Positions 15,839 to 25,216 of a DNA stretch of 64,000 nt are shown one piece after another. The notes beneath the pieces were generated by a model. The model saw only the letters and a program-made list of their open reading frames with translations, made no database searches and was not told the origin of the DNA. Both the position numbers and the translations under genes were made by a program. The DNA is taken from assembly GCF_005503695.1 (NCBI RefSeq), contig NZ_SCMU01000005.1, forward strand, positions 62,001 to 126,000. The letters run 5' to 3'. Each line of letters opens with the position of its first letter. Position 1 is the stretch's first letter. Origin of the DNA: Sphingopyxis sp. 2PD. Its GTDB lineage: Bacteria; Pseudomonadota; Alphaproteobacteria; Sphingomonadales; Sphingomonadaceae.

Positions 15839-18340
15839 ATGCTCCCCCTCGCCTCCCTCTGGCGGATCGCGCGCCGCGACCTCGCGACGCGCATCCGCGG
15901 GCTGCGCCTGCTCGCCGTCTGCCTGTTCCTCGGCGTCGCAACTCTGGCCGCAATCGGCAGCCTGACGCGCGGCATCACGTCCGAGCTGGAAGTGCGCGGA
16001 CAGACGATCCTGGGCGGCGACATCGAATTCGGTATCCCGCAACGCGAAGCGACCGCCGAAGAAATGGCGGCATTCCGCAAGGCAGGAACGACATCGTCCA
16101 CCGTGCGCATGCGCGCGATGGCCAACGCGCCAGAGGGCGACGCGCTATTGTCCGAACTCAAGGCGGTCGATGACGCCTATCCGCTCTATGGAACCTTGCG
16201 GCTGGAAAGCGGCGCGCGCCGCGGCCCACCCCCCGCGGGCAGCATCTGGATCGGTCAAGATCTTGCGTCGCAGCTCGACCTGAAAGTCGGATCGCGCGTA
16301 AAGTTTGGCGAAAAAGCGTTCCTGATCGATGGCGTCATCGCCGACGAACCCGACCGGCTGGGCGAAGGCTTCACCCTTGGCCCCGTCGCGATCATCGGTA
16401 TGGGCGACCTGCCCGCGACGCAGCTGATCCAACCGGGCAGCCTGTTCGAAAGCAAATATCGTGTCCGCCTGCCCGCCAGCGCCAACGCGCAAGCCGTCGG
16501 CGAGGCGCTGACCGCGCAATTCCCCGGCGCCGGCTGGGACATCACCGACAGCAGCAACGGCGCCCCCGGGACCCGGCGCTTCATCGAACGCATGGGGCAG
16601 TTCCTGTCGCTCGTCGGCCTCGCCGCGCTGGTCATCGCCGGGATCGGCGTCGGCAATGGGGTGGCAAGTTATCTGGCGGGCAAACGCCCCGGCCTGGCGA
16701 CGCTGAAAGTATTGGGCGCCGACAGCGCGACCGTTCTGCGCATCTATGGCTTGCAGATTTTGGCGGTTGCGGCGGTGTCGATCTTTGCGGGTCTGGTCGT
16801 CGGCGCCTTGGCACCGATCGCGATCGGCGCGATTGCGGGTGATGTTTTGCCCGTGCGCCCTGGCTTCGCGCTCTACCCGCTACCGCTCGCGGTCAGCGCC
16901 GCTTATGGGCTGTTGATCGCCATTGCCTTTGCGCTGCCGCCGCTCGCGGCGACGAAGCATATCCCGGCGGCGGGACTGTACCGGGCGACGGTCGATAAAG
17001 CGGCGCGGATCGACCGCCCCGCGCTGATCGCTGTCGCGGTCGCGATGCTCGCCATCGTCGCGCTTGCTGTCGGTACCGCGCGCGAGCCGCTGTTCGCGCT
17101 CGGCTTTATCGGTGCGGCGATCGCTTTGCTGCTCATCCTCGTCGGGCTCGGCTGGCTGGTGCGCCGCACCGCGGGCCGACTGCCGCGTCCGCGCCGCCCA
17201 TTGCTGCGCCTCGCGCTCGCCAACCTCCACCGTCCGGGCGCATCGACCGGCGCGCTGGTCGTGGCGCTCGGGCTGGGGCTGACCCTGTTCGTCACCCTCG
17301 CGGCGATCCAGACCAGCATCACCAACGAGATCGCGCGCACCGTGCCGCAGCGCGCGCCAAGCTTTTTTGTGCTCGACGTCCCACGCGGCGGCGCGACGCA
17401 GTTCCGTTCGATGGTGACCAAGGCCGCGCCCGACGCACAGATCAACATGATCCCGGCGCTGCGCGGCAGCGTCACCGAATTTCGAGGGGTACGCGTCGAC
17501 GAGCTCGCCGAACTGCCCGAAGGCGCGTGGGTGCTGCGCGGCGACCGCGGGCTGACCTATAGCGCTGCGCCGCCGAACGGCAGCGAACTGGTTGGCGGCC
17601 AATGGTGGGCGCCCGACTACAAAGGACCGCCGCTGGTCAGCGTCGAGCAGGAGGTTGCGACGTCGCTGGACCTCAAGATCGGCGATACGCTGAGCGTGAA
17701 TGTGCTGGGGGTCGAGGTGCAGGCAAAGGTCGCGTCGTTCCGCACCGTCAATTGGGACAATTTCGGGCTGAATTATGTGATGGTCTTTTCGCCCGGCACC
17801 TTTGACGCGGCGCCGCACAATATGGTCGCGACGGTGGCGGTCGACGACAGGGCCGAAACCGAGCTGGCGCGCAGTATCCCGCGCGCCTTCCCCTCGGCAT
17901 CGCTGATCGCGGTGCGCGATGTCGTGTCGCAGGTGACGATTTTGCTGACCCAGATGAGCCAGGCAATCGCCGCGGCGGCGAGCATCGCGATTCTCGCGGG
18001 CATTGCAGTGCTGATCGGCGCGATCGCCGCCAGCCGCGAACGGCGCGTGTACGACAGCGTGATCCTGAAACTGCTCGGCGCGACGCGGCGGCAGATACTG
18101 GGTGCGCAGGCGATGGAATATGCGGTGCTGGCCGCAGTGCTGGCGGTGTTGGCGCTCGGTCTGGGCCTGATCGCGGCGCGCTATGTCGTGGTCAGCCTGT
18201 TCGACTTCACCTTCGCCCCCGACCCGCTGATCGTCGGCGCGACGCTGGTCGGCGGGGCGGGATTGTCGTTCCTGATCGGGATTGCGGGCAGCTGGCCGCT
18301 GTTGTCTGCGAAACCGGCGCAGGCGCTGCGGAGCCTTTAA
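15839..18340 (+). CDS. YbbP-type ABC transporter permease (FtsX family)
   Basis: An 833-residue permease with two FtsX-like repeats. An N-terminal membrane segment (about 22-42) is followed by a large periplasmic domain to about residue 250. Membrane segments then cluster at about 260-480, a second extracytoplasmic domain spans about 490-690, and a final trio lies at about 710-825. The C-terminal FtsX motif region includes LIGAIAASRERRVYDSVILK and LGATRRQILGAQ. It works with the ATPase at 15007. The upstream frame stays open through repeat R4, but the ATG at 15839 has the only good ribosome site. It overlaps the convergent exporter gene by 4 bp. Confidence 0.93.
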   Translation: MLPLASLWRIARRDLATRIRGLRLLAVCLFLGVATLAAIGSLTRGITSELEVRGQTILGGDIEFGIPQREATAEEMAAFRKAGTTSSTVRMRAMANAPEGDALLSELKAVDDAYPLYGTLRLESGARRGPPPAGSIWIGQDLASQLDLKVGSRVKFGEKAFLIDGVIADEPDRLGEGFTLGPVAIIGMGDLPATQLIQPGSLFESKYRVRLPASANAQAVGEALTAQFPGAGWDITDSSNGAPGTRRFIERMGQFLSLVGLAALVIAGIGVGNGVASYLAGKRPGLATLKVLGADSATVLRIYGLQILAVAAVSIFAGLVVGALAPIAIGAIAGDVLPVRPGFALYPLPLAVSAAYGLLIAIAFALPPLAATKHIPAAGLYRATVDKAARIDRPALIAVAVAMLAIVALAVGTAREPLFALGFIGAAIALLLILVGLGWLVRRTAGRLPRPRRPLLRLALANLHRPGASTGALVVALGLGLTLFVTLAAIQTSITNEIARTVPQRAPSFFVLDVPRGGATQFRSMVTKAAPDAQINMIPALRGSVTEFRGVRVDELAELPEGAWVLRGDRGLTYSAAPPNGSELVGGQWWAPDYKGPPLVSVEQEVATSLDLKIGDTLSVNVLGVEVQAKVASFRTVNWDNFGLNYVMVFSPGTFDAAPHNMVATVAVDDRAETELARSIPRAFPSASLIAVRDVVSQVTILLTQMSQAIAAAASIAILAGIAVLIGAIAASRERRVYDSVILKLLGATRRQILGAQAMEYAVLAAVLAVLALGLGLIAARYVVVSLFDFTFAPDPLIVGATLVGGAGLSFLIGIAGSWPLLSAKPAQALRSL

Positions 18341-19098
18341 TTCAGGATCCGTACCACCGCCGCGACCGCCGCCACGCCCAGCACAACCGCGACCATCGCC
18401 TGCCACACATGCGGCGCGACGCTGCCGAAGTGGCGCCCGCCGATGCGGTTACCGAGCCACATCGGCGCGAACAGCAGCAGCGACAGGATGAACAGGCGTC
18501 CGGTGGCGATCCCGACCCACAGCGCGGCGAGCGTCCCGGCAATCGCGGTCGCAAAAAAGATCAGCATCATCGATGCGCGCGCGACGCTGGGGGGCAGCGA
18601 GCGGCGCAGGTAAAAGGGAACGACCGGCGGCCCCGGCATCGCGGCAAAGCCGGTCAATATGCCCGAGGCGATCCCCGTGCCCCCGATCGCGGCCCGGCCG
18701 GGGCGATGTCCCTCGGGCTGTTTGGGCAGCAGCACCGCAACAAAGGCGCCGACCGCGATCAAGGTGATGAGCAGCCGCGCCACGTCCGGGGTCGCCAGAT
18801 CGAGCGCGACCATGCCGATCGGGGTTGTCACCATCGCGATCAGCGCTATCGGCACCGCGGTCGCGCGGTCGGCATCGGCGAGGATCACCTTCAGCCCGAC
18901 CGGCCCGATCAGCAGTTGCAGCAGGATGCCAAGCACCACCGCCTCGCCCGGCGTGATGATCAGCCCCAGCAAAGGCACCAGAATGATCGCCATCCCGAAC
19001 CCGGTAAGCCCGCGCACATAGGCCGCGCCAAAGGTCATCGCCGCCGCGCCAACCAGCGTGAGCGGCGCGATGCCCGTGAGACTTTGCAGATCGTTCAT
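18337..19098 (-). CDS. TauE/SafE family sulfite exporter-like membrane protein
   Basis: A 253-residue integral membrane protein with about eight hydrophobic segments. Family features are AAYVRGLTGFGMAIILVP near the N-terminus, GEAVVLGILLQ, and the second half-repeat GGTGIASGILTGFAAMPGPPVVPFYL. TauE/SafE proteins are proposed to move sulfite, sulfoacetate or other sulfur compounds; no substrate can be given here. The start at 19098 (MNDLQSLTG) is preferred over 19119. Its stop codon overlaps that of the convergent permease gene. About 120 bp without a feature separates it from the next gene. Confidence 0.9.
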   Translation of the reverse strand: MNDLQSLTGIAPLTLVGAAAMTFGAAYVRGLTGFGMAIILVPLLGLIITPGEAVVLGILLQLLIGPVGLKVILADADRATAVPIALIAMVTTPIGMVALDLATPDVARLLITLIAVGAFVAVLLPKQPEGHRPGRAAIGGTGIASGILTGFAAMPGPPVVPFYLRRSLPPSVARASMMLIFFATAIAGTLAALWVGIATGRLFILSLLLFAPMWLGNRIGGRHFGSVAPHVWQAMVAVVLGVAAVAAVVRILN

Positions 19099-19219
19099 CG
19101 GGCTGCGGCCATACCGCACAGGGTTGAATTGATGGGCAGTCGAGTCCTCCGCGCGCCCGAACGGGCTGCGTTGGCCGATAGGACATCAAAGCGATGCCGC
19201 CTAGCCCCTGGAGATCGGT

Positions 19220-20359
19220 TCAGGCCAGCGGCCACAGCCCCGTCACCGGGCGCTCGAGCACCTGCGCGGCGACGGCGTGCAGTTGGCCCGGGGCAAATCG
19301 TCCGCCGCGCACCGCATCGGCCAACCAATCTTCGATCGACCCGCCAGTGTCGATCCACCGGTCGCGGCGCAACATGCCATAGATGGCGCCCGCAAGGACA
19401 TGGATGCCATCGTCGGCCTTGCGCCAGCGGTCCGCGGGATTGCGCGCGACGCCCAGCGCCTCGGCAATCAGCTGATCGAGCGCCTGGGCAATATCCTCGT
19501 TGAGCAGGCCTTCGAGCGTGGTGTAGCCCCATTTCGGGTCGTGGTCGGCGACTATGCGCGGGATCAGCGGGTCGCGAGCCAGCACCGCCAGCGCAGCCTG
19601 TGCCGCGGCACCATCCATCGGCACCGGCGGATGGAGCATTTCATGGGCGGCGTTGCGCACCGTGGTCGGCGTGTTCCAGTCCGCTGCCTGCAGAAAGGTC
19701 TGCCCATGTACCTTGATCCCATGCGGTTTGCAGAATTGCAGCAATACCACTTCAATCAGCGGATCGAAAACGCGCCCTGTGAGCTTTTCGTGCCAGCGAA
19801 TGACGTCATAGTCAGCAAGATCGCGGTCGAGTTCGGCGATACGTCGTGCGATACCCCCGGCCCGCTCGTCGCGAAAGGCGGCAAAGTCGGCGGCCTGCAT
19901 CGCTTCGAACACCGTCCGCAGCCGGGGAACAGCCGCCATGAACCAGCGCCAGTCCTTCTCGTTCCAATAGGGGCTGGCGCGGTAGGCCGGTAGCAGACGT
20001 GCCTCGGGCGCGGACATATTCGCAATCAGACTCCCCAGATCGCCGTCCGCCCCGTTCGAAAACAGCACCGACAAATTGGGTCCGAGCAACCCGAAGCCAC
20101 TGCGTTCGGCCTCTTGCGCCAACGCCGGGACATCGGCGCGGACTGCGGCGGCAAGGCGCGGCGCAAATGCGTCCACGTCGGCTTGGTAATAGGGCAGATA
20201 AAGCTCGCCGCCCGCCAACGGACCAAGAAAGGCCAGCGCATCGAACCCCTCGGAAGCCCGGACTTTCCAGCGCGTGCGCATCGGTGGACGCTGTGCATAG
20301 GCAAGCGAGGGAATGGCGAAGCTGCCGAGCGATGCGGCGAGGAAGAAACGGCGATCCAT
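19220..20359 (-). CDS. Tat-exported putative zinc metallopeptidase (HExxH)
   Basis: A 379-residue protein starting MDRRFFLAASLGSFAIPSLA, a twin-arginine signal with cleavage expected after AYA (about residue 22). The middle region contains NAAHEMLHPP, an HExxH zinc motif at His239-Glu240-His243. Glu283 and Glu288 in TLEGLLNEDIAQ are candidates for the third ligand in gluzincin style. I do not recognise a named peptidase family, so the activity is inferred from the motif. Tat export suggests folding or metal loading before transport to the periplasm. It follows the AraC gene by 9 bp on the same strand and may end the thrS operon. Confidence 0.75.
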   Translation of the reverse strand: MDRRFFLAASLGSFAIPSLAYAQRPPMRTRWKVRASEGFDALAFLGPLAGGELYLPYYQADVDAFAPRLAAAVRADVPALAQEAERSGFGLLGPNLSVLFSNGADGDLGSLIANMSAPEARLLPAYRASPYWNEKDWRWFMAAVPRLRTVFEAMQAADFAAFRDERAGGIARRIAELDRDLADYDVIRWHEKLTGRVFDPLIEVVLLQFCKPHGIKVHGQTFLQAADWNTPTTVRNAAHEMLHPPVPMDGAAAQAALAVLARDPLIPRIVADHDPKWGYTTLEGLLNEDIAQALDQLIAEALGVARNPADRWRKADDGIHVLAGAIYGMLRRDRWIDTGGSIEDWLADAVRGGRFAPGQLHAVAAQVLERPVTGLWPLA

Positions 20360-20368
20360 GGGGCCGGA

Positions 20369-21055
20369 TTAACCGGTCTGTTTGCCCCGCGCTTGAACGG
20401 ACTTTGCCCGTATGACGACGGGCGGAACCCCGGTCATCGCGCCAACCGACCGGGTGAGATGCGCCTGATCGGCAAAACCCTGATCGGCGGCAAGATCGGC
20501 AAGGCTGCCGTGCCAATCTGCGAGCGCAGCGATCGCGCGCCGCGTCCGCGCCTCGAGCCGGAAGCGCTTCGGGCTGACCCCATATGCGCGCGCGAAACCG
20601 CGGCTGACCGAGGCCGGATCAAGTTTCATGTGCCGCGCCCATGGCGCCAGCGGCGTGTCAGGGTCGCACCGGAGCACTGCCGCGAGCAGGTCGGGCCAGT
20701 CATTGGATAGGCCGACGTCGGCGCAGCAATGCGCGCGCACATGCTCGGCAGCAGCAACCGGATCGCGTTCGGCGATCCGCGCCACGATGTCGACGTCAGC
20801 GATCGTTCCCGCTCCCGGCGCCAGCCCGGGAATGGCGGGCAGGTTGAGCACCCGCGCGCCGCGATTGCCAAAATGGTCGAAATGCGCGGTCCAGCGACCG
20901 TGAACGACCACAGTTCCCGGATGGGCAGCAAACCGTCCCTCGTCGCCCGCCTCGTGATAACCGCCGCCGAGCACGACAGCGATATAGCCGTCGGCGTGGC
21001 GGTGGCGCGGCAGGCACTCGTTGGCCGCGTGCACACCGATGCCCAGCCCGCTCAT
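20369..21055 (-). CDS. AraC-family transcriptional regulator with cupin-like sensor
   Basis: A 228-residue regulator. The N-terminal part (about 1-90) has a cupin-like metal or ligand pocket (LPRHRHADGYIAVVLGGGYHEAG). The C-terminal part holds two helix-turn-helices (ASVSRGFARAYGVSPKRFR, then SLADLAADQGFADQAHLTRS). The ATG at 21055 overlaps the stop of the upstream phosphoesterase gene by 4 bp (ATGA), which indicates translational coupling. A longer frame exists upstream but would lie inside that gene. The effector is unknown; the downstream HExxH protein gene is an obvious candidate target. Confidence 0.88.
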   Translation of the reverse strand: MSGLGIGVHAANECLPRHRHADGYIAVVLGGGYHEAGDEGRFAAHPGTVVVHGRWTAHFDHFGNRGARVLNLPAIPGLAPGAGTIADVDIVARIAERDPVAAAEHVRAHCCADVGLSNDWPDLLAAVLRCDPDTPLAPWARHMKLDPASVSRGFARAYGVSPKRFRLEARTRRAIAALADWHGSLADLAADQGFADQAHLTRSVGAMTGVPPVVIRAKSVQARGKQTG

Positions 21056-21933
21056 CTGGGCATTGTCCCGGCCGCCGATGATTGCGGCCCCACCGTCACC
21101 AGCCAAGCATCGGGCGGCGTCAGGTAGCGGAGCGGCAACAGGCTGGTCCCGAGCCCTGCCCCGACGAACACGCGCTGGCCCTTGTCGGTCATGTCGCCGC
21201 ACGCAAAGCGATTACCGTAGCGCGAAACATAAGTGAGCGCGCCGACGAAGGGGAAGCGGATCTGGCCGCAGTGGGTATGCCCGGCGAAGATCGCGGCGAC
21301 CGGGCGCTCGACGTCGGGGATGATGTCGGGGCTGTGCGTCAGGAGCAACGGCACGCCCGGCCCCGCGCGCTCCATCGCCGCCAGCGTCGCGGGAACGTCG
21401 TCATGCCCTGAATAATTGTCATCGACCCCGCCGACAATGAGCGGGCCGAGCTTCACCGCGTCATTCTGCAACACGCGCAGGCCGTGCCTTTCCAGTTCGC
21501 CGCGCAGCGCGTCGGGTTTGAACCAATGGTCGTGATTGCCCGGCGCGACCACCACGCCGAGCGGCGCGCGCAGCTTGCCGAGCGGCGCAACAACCTCTGC
21601 CGCCGAATAGATATGCGTCGCGCTGCTCTTTTCGCTGACCAGGTCGCCCGCGATCAGCACCAGATCGGGGCGCAGCTGATTGAGCTTGGCGACGATGCGC
21701 GTCAGCCGCCCGGGCGGCATGTCGGGACCGGCGACATGGATGTCGGACAAGAGCAGCAATTTCAGCGGCGACTGCCCGGCGGGCCAGTCGCCGACCGAAA
21801 TCGAAGCGGTGCGGATCAGCGGATCGCGCGTCGCATTCCAATAGCCCTTGGCGAGGAGCGCCACCCCGAACAGCGCCAGCAGCAGCAGCCAGCGCCGCCA
21901 CCGGCGCGGTCGACGTTCAGGCGTGGCGATCAA
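21052..21933 (-). CDS. Membrane-anchored metallophosphoesterase
   Basis: A 293-residue calcineurin-like phosphoesterase with one N-terminal membrane anchor (residues 15-30, [16 protein letters not shown]). The five metal-ligand blocks are all visible: [26 protein letters not shown] and GHTHCGQ. It resembles the YaeI/YkuE type, which act on phosphodiester or pyrophosphate bonds in lipids, with the active site possibly outside the membrane. It overlaps thrS by 4 bp upstream and the AraC gene by 4 bp downstream, so all three are probably one operon. The true substrate is unknown. Confidence 0.92.
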   Translation of the reverse strand: MIATPERRPRRWRRWLLLLALFGVALLAKGYWNATRDPLIRTASISVGDWPAGQSPLKLLLLSDIHVAGPDMPPGRLTRIVAKLNQLRPDLVLIAGDLVSEKSSATHIYSAAEVVAPLGKLRAPLGVVVAPGNHDHWFKPDALRGELERHGLRVLQNDAVKLGPLIVGGVDDNYSGHDDVPATLAAMERAGPGVPLLLTHSPDIIPDVERPVAAIFAGHTHCGQIRFPFVGALTYVSRYGNRFACGDMTDKGQRVFVGAGLGTSLLPLRYLTPPDAWLVTVGPQSSAAGTMPR

Positions 21934-23930
21934 TGGCGCAGGTCGGGCGGGGTCGCTTCGCCCTTGAGCAGCGCAATCGCCTCAGCCAGCGGCATGATAC
22001 GCTGACCTTCCTGCCCGAGGGTGCGGATCGCAACCGTGCCTTCGTCGGCCTCGCGCTTGCCGACGACGAGCAGATGCGGAACCTTGGCCAGGCTATGCTC
22101 GCGGACCTTGTAGTTGATCTTTTCGTTGCGCAGGTCGGTTTCGACACGCACCCCGGCGGCGGTCAATTGCGCCGTCACGTCGCGCGCATAGTCGTCGGCA
22201 TCGCTGACGATCGTCGCAACGACCGCCTGCACCGGCGCCAGCCATACCGGCAGCTTGCCCGCGAAATGCTCGATCAGGATGCCGATGAAGCGTTCGTAGC
22301 TGCCAAAGATCGCGCGGTGGAGCATCACCGGGCGGTGACGTTCGCCATCCTCGGCGATGTACGACGCATCGAGGCGATCAGGGAGGACGCGGTCGGACTG
22401 GATCGTCCCGACCTGCCACGTCCGCCCGATCGCGTCGGTCAGATGCCATTCGAGCTTGGGCGCATAAAAGGCGCCCTCGCCCAGCAGCTCTTCCCAGCCA
22501 TATTCGGGGGTGTTGAGCCCCGCGGCGACCACGGCGGCACGCAGCTCGGTTTCGGCCATGTCCCACATCTCCTCGGTCCCGAAGCGCTTTTCGGGGCGCA
22601 GCGCGAGCTTGATCGAGTAGGTGAAACCGAATTCCTTGTAGATGCGGTCGGCGAGCGCGCAGAAGGCTTGCACCTCGCTGACGATCTGGTCCTCGCGGCA
22701 GAAGATATGCGCGTCGTCCTGGGTGAACTGGCGCACGCGCATCAGCCCGTGCAGCGCGCCATGCGGTTCGTTGCGGTGGCAGCAGCCGTTTTCATAGAGG
22801 CGCAGCGGCAGGTCGCGGTACGATTTCATCCCCTGCCGGAAAATCAGCACATGCGCCGGGCAGTTCATCGGTTTTAGCGCCATCCACTCGGCCTCGTCCG
22901 AGATGATGGGGCCTTCATCCTCGACGTTCGGCACCTCGTCGGGGATCACAAACATATTCTCGCGATATTTGCCCCAATGGCCCGACTGTTCCCATTGGCG
23001 CGCGTCCATCACCTGCGGGGTCTTGACCTCACGGTACCCCGCGCCGTCGATCGCACGGCGCATATAGGCCTCGAGCTCGCGCCAGATCATATAGCCCTTG
23101 GGGTGCCAGAACACCGACCCATGCGCTTCGGCCTGCAAGTGGAACAGGTCCATTTCCTGCCCCAGCTTGCGGTGGTCGCGCTTAGCGGCTTCCTCCAGCC
23201 GGACAAGATGTTCGGCGAGCTGCTTTTTGTTGAGCCAGCCAGTGCCGTAGATGCGCGAGAGCTGGGCGTTCTTCTGGTCGCCGCGCCAATAGGCGCCCGA
23301 CACGCGAGTCAGCTTGAACGCCGCGGGATCGAGCTTGCCCGTCGAGGCGAGGTGCGGGCCGCGGCACATATCCATCCAGCCGTCACCCGAACGATAGACG
23401 GTCAGTTGCTCGTTCGCGGGCAGTTCGGCGGCCCATTCGGCCTTGAAGGTCTCGCCGTCGGCCTGCCATTTGGCGATCAGCTTGTCGCGCTCCCAAACCT
23501 CGCGCGTCAGCGGCAGGTCGGCGGCAATGATCCGCCGCATCTCTTCCTCGATCAGCGGCAATTCCTCGTCGCGGAACGGGCCATGCTCGGCCGTCGGTGC
23601 GAAGTCGTAATAGAAGCCGTCGCCCGTCGAGGGGCCAAAAGTGATCTGCGTTCCGGGGAACAGGTTCTGCACCGCTTCGGCGAGGACGTGCGCATAGTCG
23701 TGTCGCACCAGCTCAAGCGCGTCGGCCTCGTCGCGGCTCGTCACCAGAGCGAGATTGGTGTCTTCCTCCAGCGGGCGCATGATGTCGCGCAGCTCGCCGT
23801 CGATCTTCGCAGCGAGCGCGGCCTTGGCGAGACCGGGCCCGATGTCGGCGGCAATCTGCGCCGGGGTAGTCCCGCGCGCGACTTCTCGGGCAGAGCCATC
23901 GGGAAGGGTGACGCGGATCATCTGGGACAT
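21930..23930 (-). CDS. thrS: Threonine-tRNA ligase
   Basis: A 666-residue class II synthetase. It has an N-terminal TGS domain (residues 1-64), an editing domain (about 70-230), the catalytic core and a C-terminal anticodon-binding domain. Zinc and active-site segments include [40 protein letters not shown] and the final block VLVAPVQ-like [11 protein letters not shown]. The start at 23930 ([12 protein letters not shown]) gives the standard N-terminus; the open frame upstream is not used. It heads a run of overlapping genes ending with the AraC regulator. No T-box leader is seen. Confidence 0.98.
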   Translation of the reverse strand: MSQMIRVTLPDGSAREVARGTTPAQIAADIGPGLAKAALAAKIDGELRDIMRPLEEDTNLALVTSRDEADALELVRHDYAHVLAEAVQNLFPGTQITFGPSTGDGFYYDFAPTAEHGPFRDEELPLIEEEMRRIIAADLPLTREVWERDKLIAKWQADGETFKAEWAAELPANEQLTVYRSGDGWMDMCRGPHLASTGKLDPAAFKLTRVSGAYWRGDQKNAQLSRIYGTGWLNKKQLAEHLVRLEEAAKRDHRKLGQEMDLFHLQAEAHGSVFWHPKGYMIWRELEAYMRRAIDGAGYREVKTPQVMDARQWEQSGHWGKYRENMFVIPDEVPNVEDEGPIISDEAEWMALKPMNCPAHVLIFRQGMKSYRDLPLRLYENGCCHRNEPHGALHGLMRVRQFTQDDAHIFCREDQIVSEVQAFCALADRIYKEFGFTYSIKLALRPEKRFGTEEMWDMAETELRAAVVAAGLNTPEYGWEELLGEGAFYAPKLEWHLTDAIGRTWQVGTIQSDRVLPDRLDASYIAEDGERHRPVMLHRAIFGSYERFIGILIEHFAGKLPVWLAPVQAVVATIVSDADDYARDVTAQLTAAGVRVETDLRNEKINYKVREHSLAKVPHLLVVGKREADEGTVAIRTLGQEGQRIMPLAEAIALLKGEATPPDLRH

Positions 23931-24023
23931 CGGGAAAATCGGCCTTTCTGGGCAAAATTGCCGGGTTCCTTTGCCAGCATGCGGTGGGGGCGGCAAGGGG
24001 CGGATTCACAATCGGACTTGCAA

Positions 24024-24038
24024 TGATACATTGTATCA
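24024..24038. promoter_or_regulatory. Palindrome upstream of merC, possibly a Zur-type site
   Basis: TGATACATTGTATCA has perfect 7-bp arms and a 1-bp centre. It lies 42 bp before the MerC start and within the 149-bp divergent region shared with thrS. Its form recalls Fur-family boxes, and a zinc-responsive (Zur) role is a guess prompted by the MerC product. No regulator of that family is in the window. Confidence 0.45.
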
Positions 24039-24079
24039 CTATCTCGCACCGCAAGCCCCTCCCGCGAAAGTTTCCCGCC

Positions 24080-24496
24080 ATGTGTATCCCCGCCGCGCGC
24101 CCGCGCCTTGCCGACCTGCTGGGGATCACGCTGTCATTGACCTGCCTGATCCATTGCCTCGCGCTGCCGCTGCTGATCCTCCTCGCGCCCGCGCTCGGCA
24201 CTTGGATCGCGATGCCCGAATGGGTGCACGCGGCCATATTGATGCTGGCCTTGCCCGCCGCGACCATTGCCATGAAGGATGGTTGGCGGCGGCACGGTCA
24301 GGCGCTGCCTGTTCTGCTCGCCGGAGCGGGGCTTGGCCTGTTGGCGGCAGGGCTGGCGGCGCACGAGGGATGGCTTGCGCTGGCCGATCCCGAAACCGCC
24401 GACCGGTTGCTGACGTCATTGGGCGCGATAACGCTTGCCACCGCGCATGTGCTCAACTGGCGCTGGCGCCACAATTTTCGCGAGCATCTTCGCTGA
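24080..24496 (+). CDS. MerC-domain membrane protein
   Basis: A 138-residue protein with four membrane segments. The first carries the MerC signature with a conserved Cys and His (LGITLSLTCLIHCLALPLL). MerC proteins import mercuric ion in resistance operons, but many chromosomal copies stand alone and may handle other soft metals. No mer genes occur nearby. The second half of the family Cys pair is not obvious in the remainder. The ATG at 24080 lacks a clear Shine-Dalgarno sequence. The palindrome at 24024 suggests metal-dependent control. Confidence 0.85.
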   Translation: MCIPAARPRLADLLGITLSLTCLIHCLALPLLILLAPALGTWIAMPEWVHAAILMLALPAATIAMKDGWRRHGQALPVLLAGAGLGLLAAGLAAHEGWLALADPETADRLLTSLGAITLATAHVLNWRWRHNFREHLR

Positions 24497-24554
24497 TACC
24501 AGCGCGCGCACCGGCGCAACAACGGGCTTCCGTGACTGGCGAGCTTGCCAATTA

Positions 24555-24602
24555 GTCAATGACACTTGACAGTCGCGAATCATCATGTCAATGTTCCTTG
24601 AC
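24555..24602. promoter_or_regulatory. Two matched operator sites over a promoter
   Basis: GTCAATGACACTTGAC (24555-24570) and GTCAATGTTCCTTGAC (24587-24602) match in 13 of 16 positions. Each is itself an inverted repeat (GTCAA and TTGAC). They start 32 bp apart, three helical turns. The first overlaps a consensus -35 (TTGACA, 24566-24571). They precede a three-gene set whose last gene encodes an XRE regulator, so autoregulation is the simplest reading. Confidence 0.6.
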
Positions 24603-24625
24603 TGATTAACAAGGGAGCTTGACCA

Positions 24626-24799
24626 ATGCCACCGATGTTGCGCGCCTTGCCTTGGGCAATCGCCATCCTCGCCATCGCCTTTTTGGGTGCTGTCGACGTG
24701 ATCCCCGCCGACGTGGCAAGCACGCTGGTGACGGTCCTTCCGCTGATCATGGTGACGACAGTCGTCGGCTCGCGGCGCTGCCGCCCGCTGGAGCGCTGA
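24626..24799 (+). CDS. Small membrane protein
   Basis: A 57-residue protein starting at an ATG preceded by AAGGGAG at suitable spacing. Two hydrophobic stretches (about residues 9-24 and 30-46) suggest a two-pass membrane protein ending in a basic tail (SRRCRPLER). It ends 3 bp before the next gene and is probably translated with it. I do not recognise a family. Its position as first gene behind the double operator supports that it is real. Confidence 0.65.
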   Translation: MPPMLRALPWAIAILAIAFLGAVDVIPADVASTLVTVLPLIMVTTVVGSRRCRPLER

Positions 24800-24802
24800 A
24801 CG

Positions 24803-25216
24803 GTGGCCCGCAACCCTGCCCAGCGCCGCTACATGCGCCGGATGATCGCGCTGTCCCTCGCCTATATCGCCACGGTGATGCTGGCGAGCTGGCTCATCCC
24901 CGATGATGCGGCGGCCACGCCGCTGACCGTGGCGATCGCGCTCGTTCCCGCGCTGGCAACCTCGGGCTTCATCTGGGCGATGGCGCGCTATATCGCCGAG
25001 TTGAAGGATGAATATGTCCGGATGCTGGAAATCCGCAAGATGCTGGTCGCGACCGGCCTGACGCTGGCGCTCGCTAGCGGCTGGGGCATTTTGGAGCTGT
25101 TCACCAACGTGCCGCGGGTGCAGCTGTTTTATGTATTCCCCGTCTGGTGTCTGGGGCTGGCGGTCGGATCGCTGGTCAACAAGGTCACGATCGGCGACGC
25201 GGGACCGTGCGCGTGA
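24803..25216 (+). CDS. Four-pass membrane protein of unknown function
   Basis: A 137-residue protein with GTG start at 24803. Four hydrophobic segments are seen (about 15-32, 41-60, 81-99 and 107-126). A charged cytoplasmic loop, YIAELKDEYVRMLEIRKML, lies between the second and third. Similar proteins in sphingomonads and xanthomonads stand next to a small XRE regulator, from memory. Its last four bases overlap the GTG start of the regulator gene (GTGA), so the two are translationally coupled. A sensing or regulator-tethering role is possible but unproven. Confidence 0.78.
   Translation: MARNPAQRRYMRRMIALSLAYIATVMLASWLIPDDAAATPLTVAIALVPALATSGFIWAMARYIAELKDEYVRMLEIRKMLVATGLTLALASGWGILELFTNVPRVQLFYVFPVWCLGLAVGSLVNKVTIGDAGPCA

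Noticed and set aside
16880-18406. Open frame on the minus strand over the permease gene
   Set aside because: The product is dominated by Arg, Gln and His without domains, and the plus-strand permease is complete.
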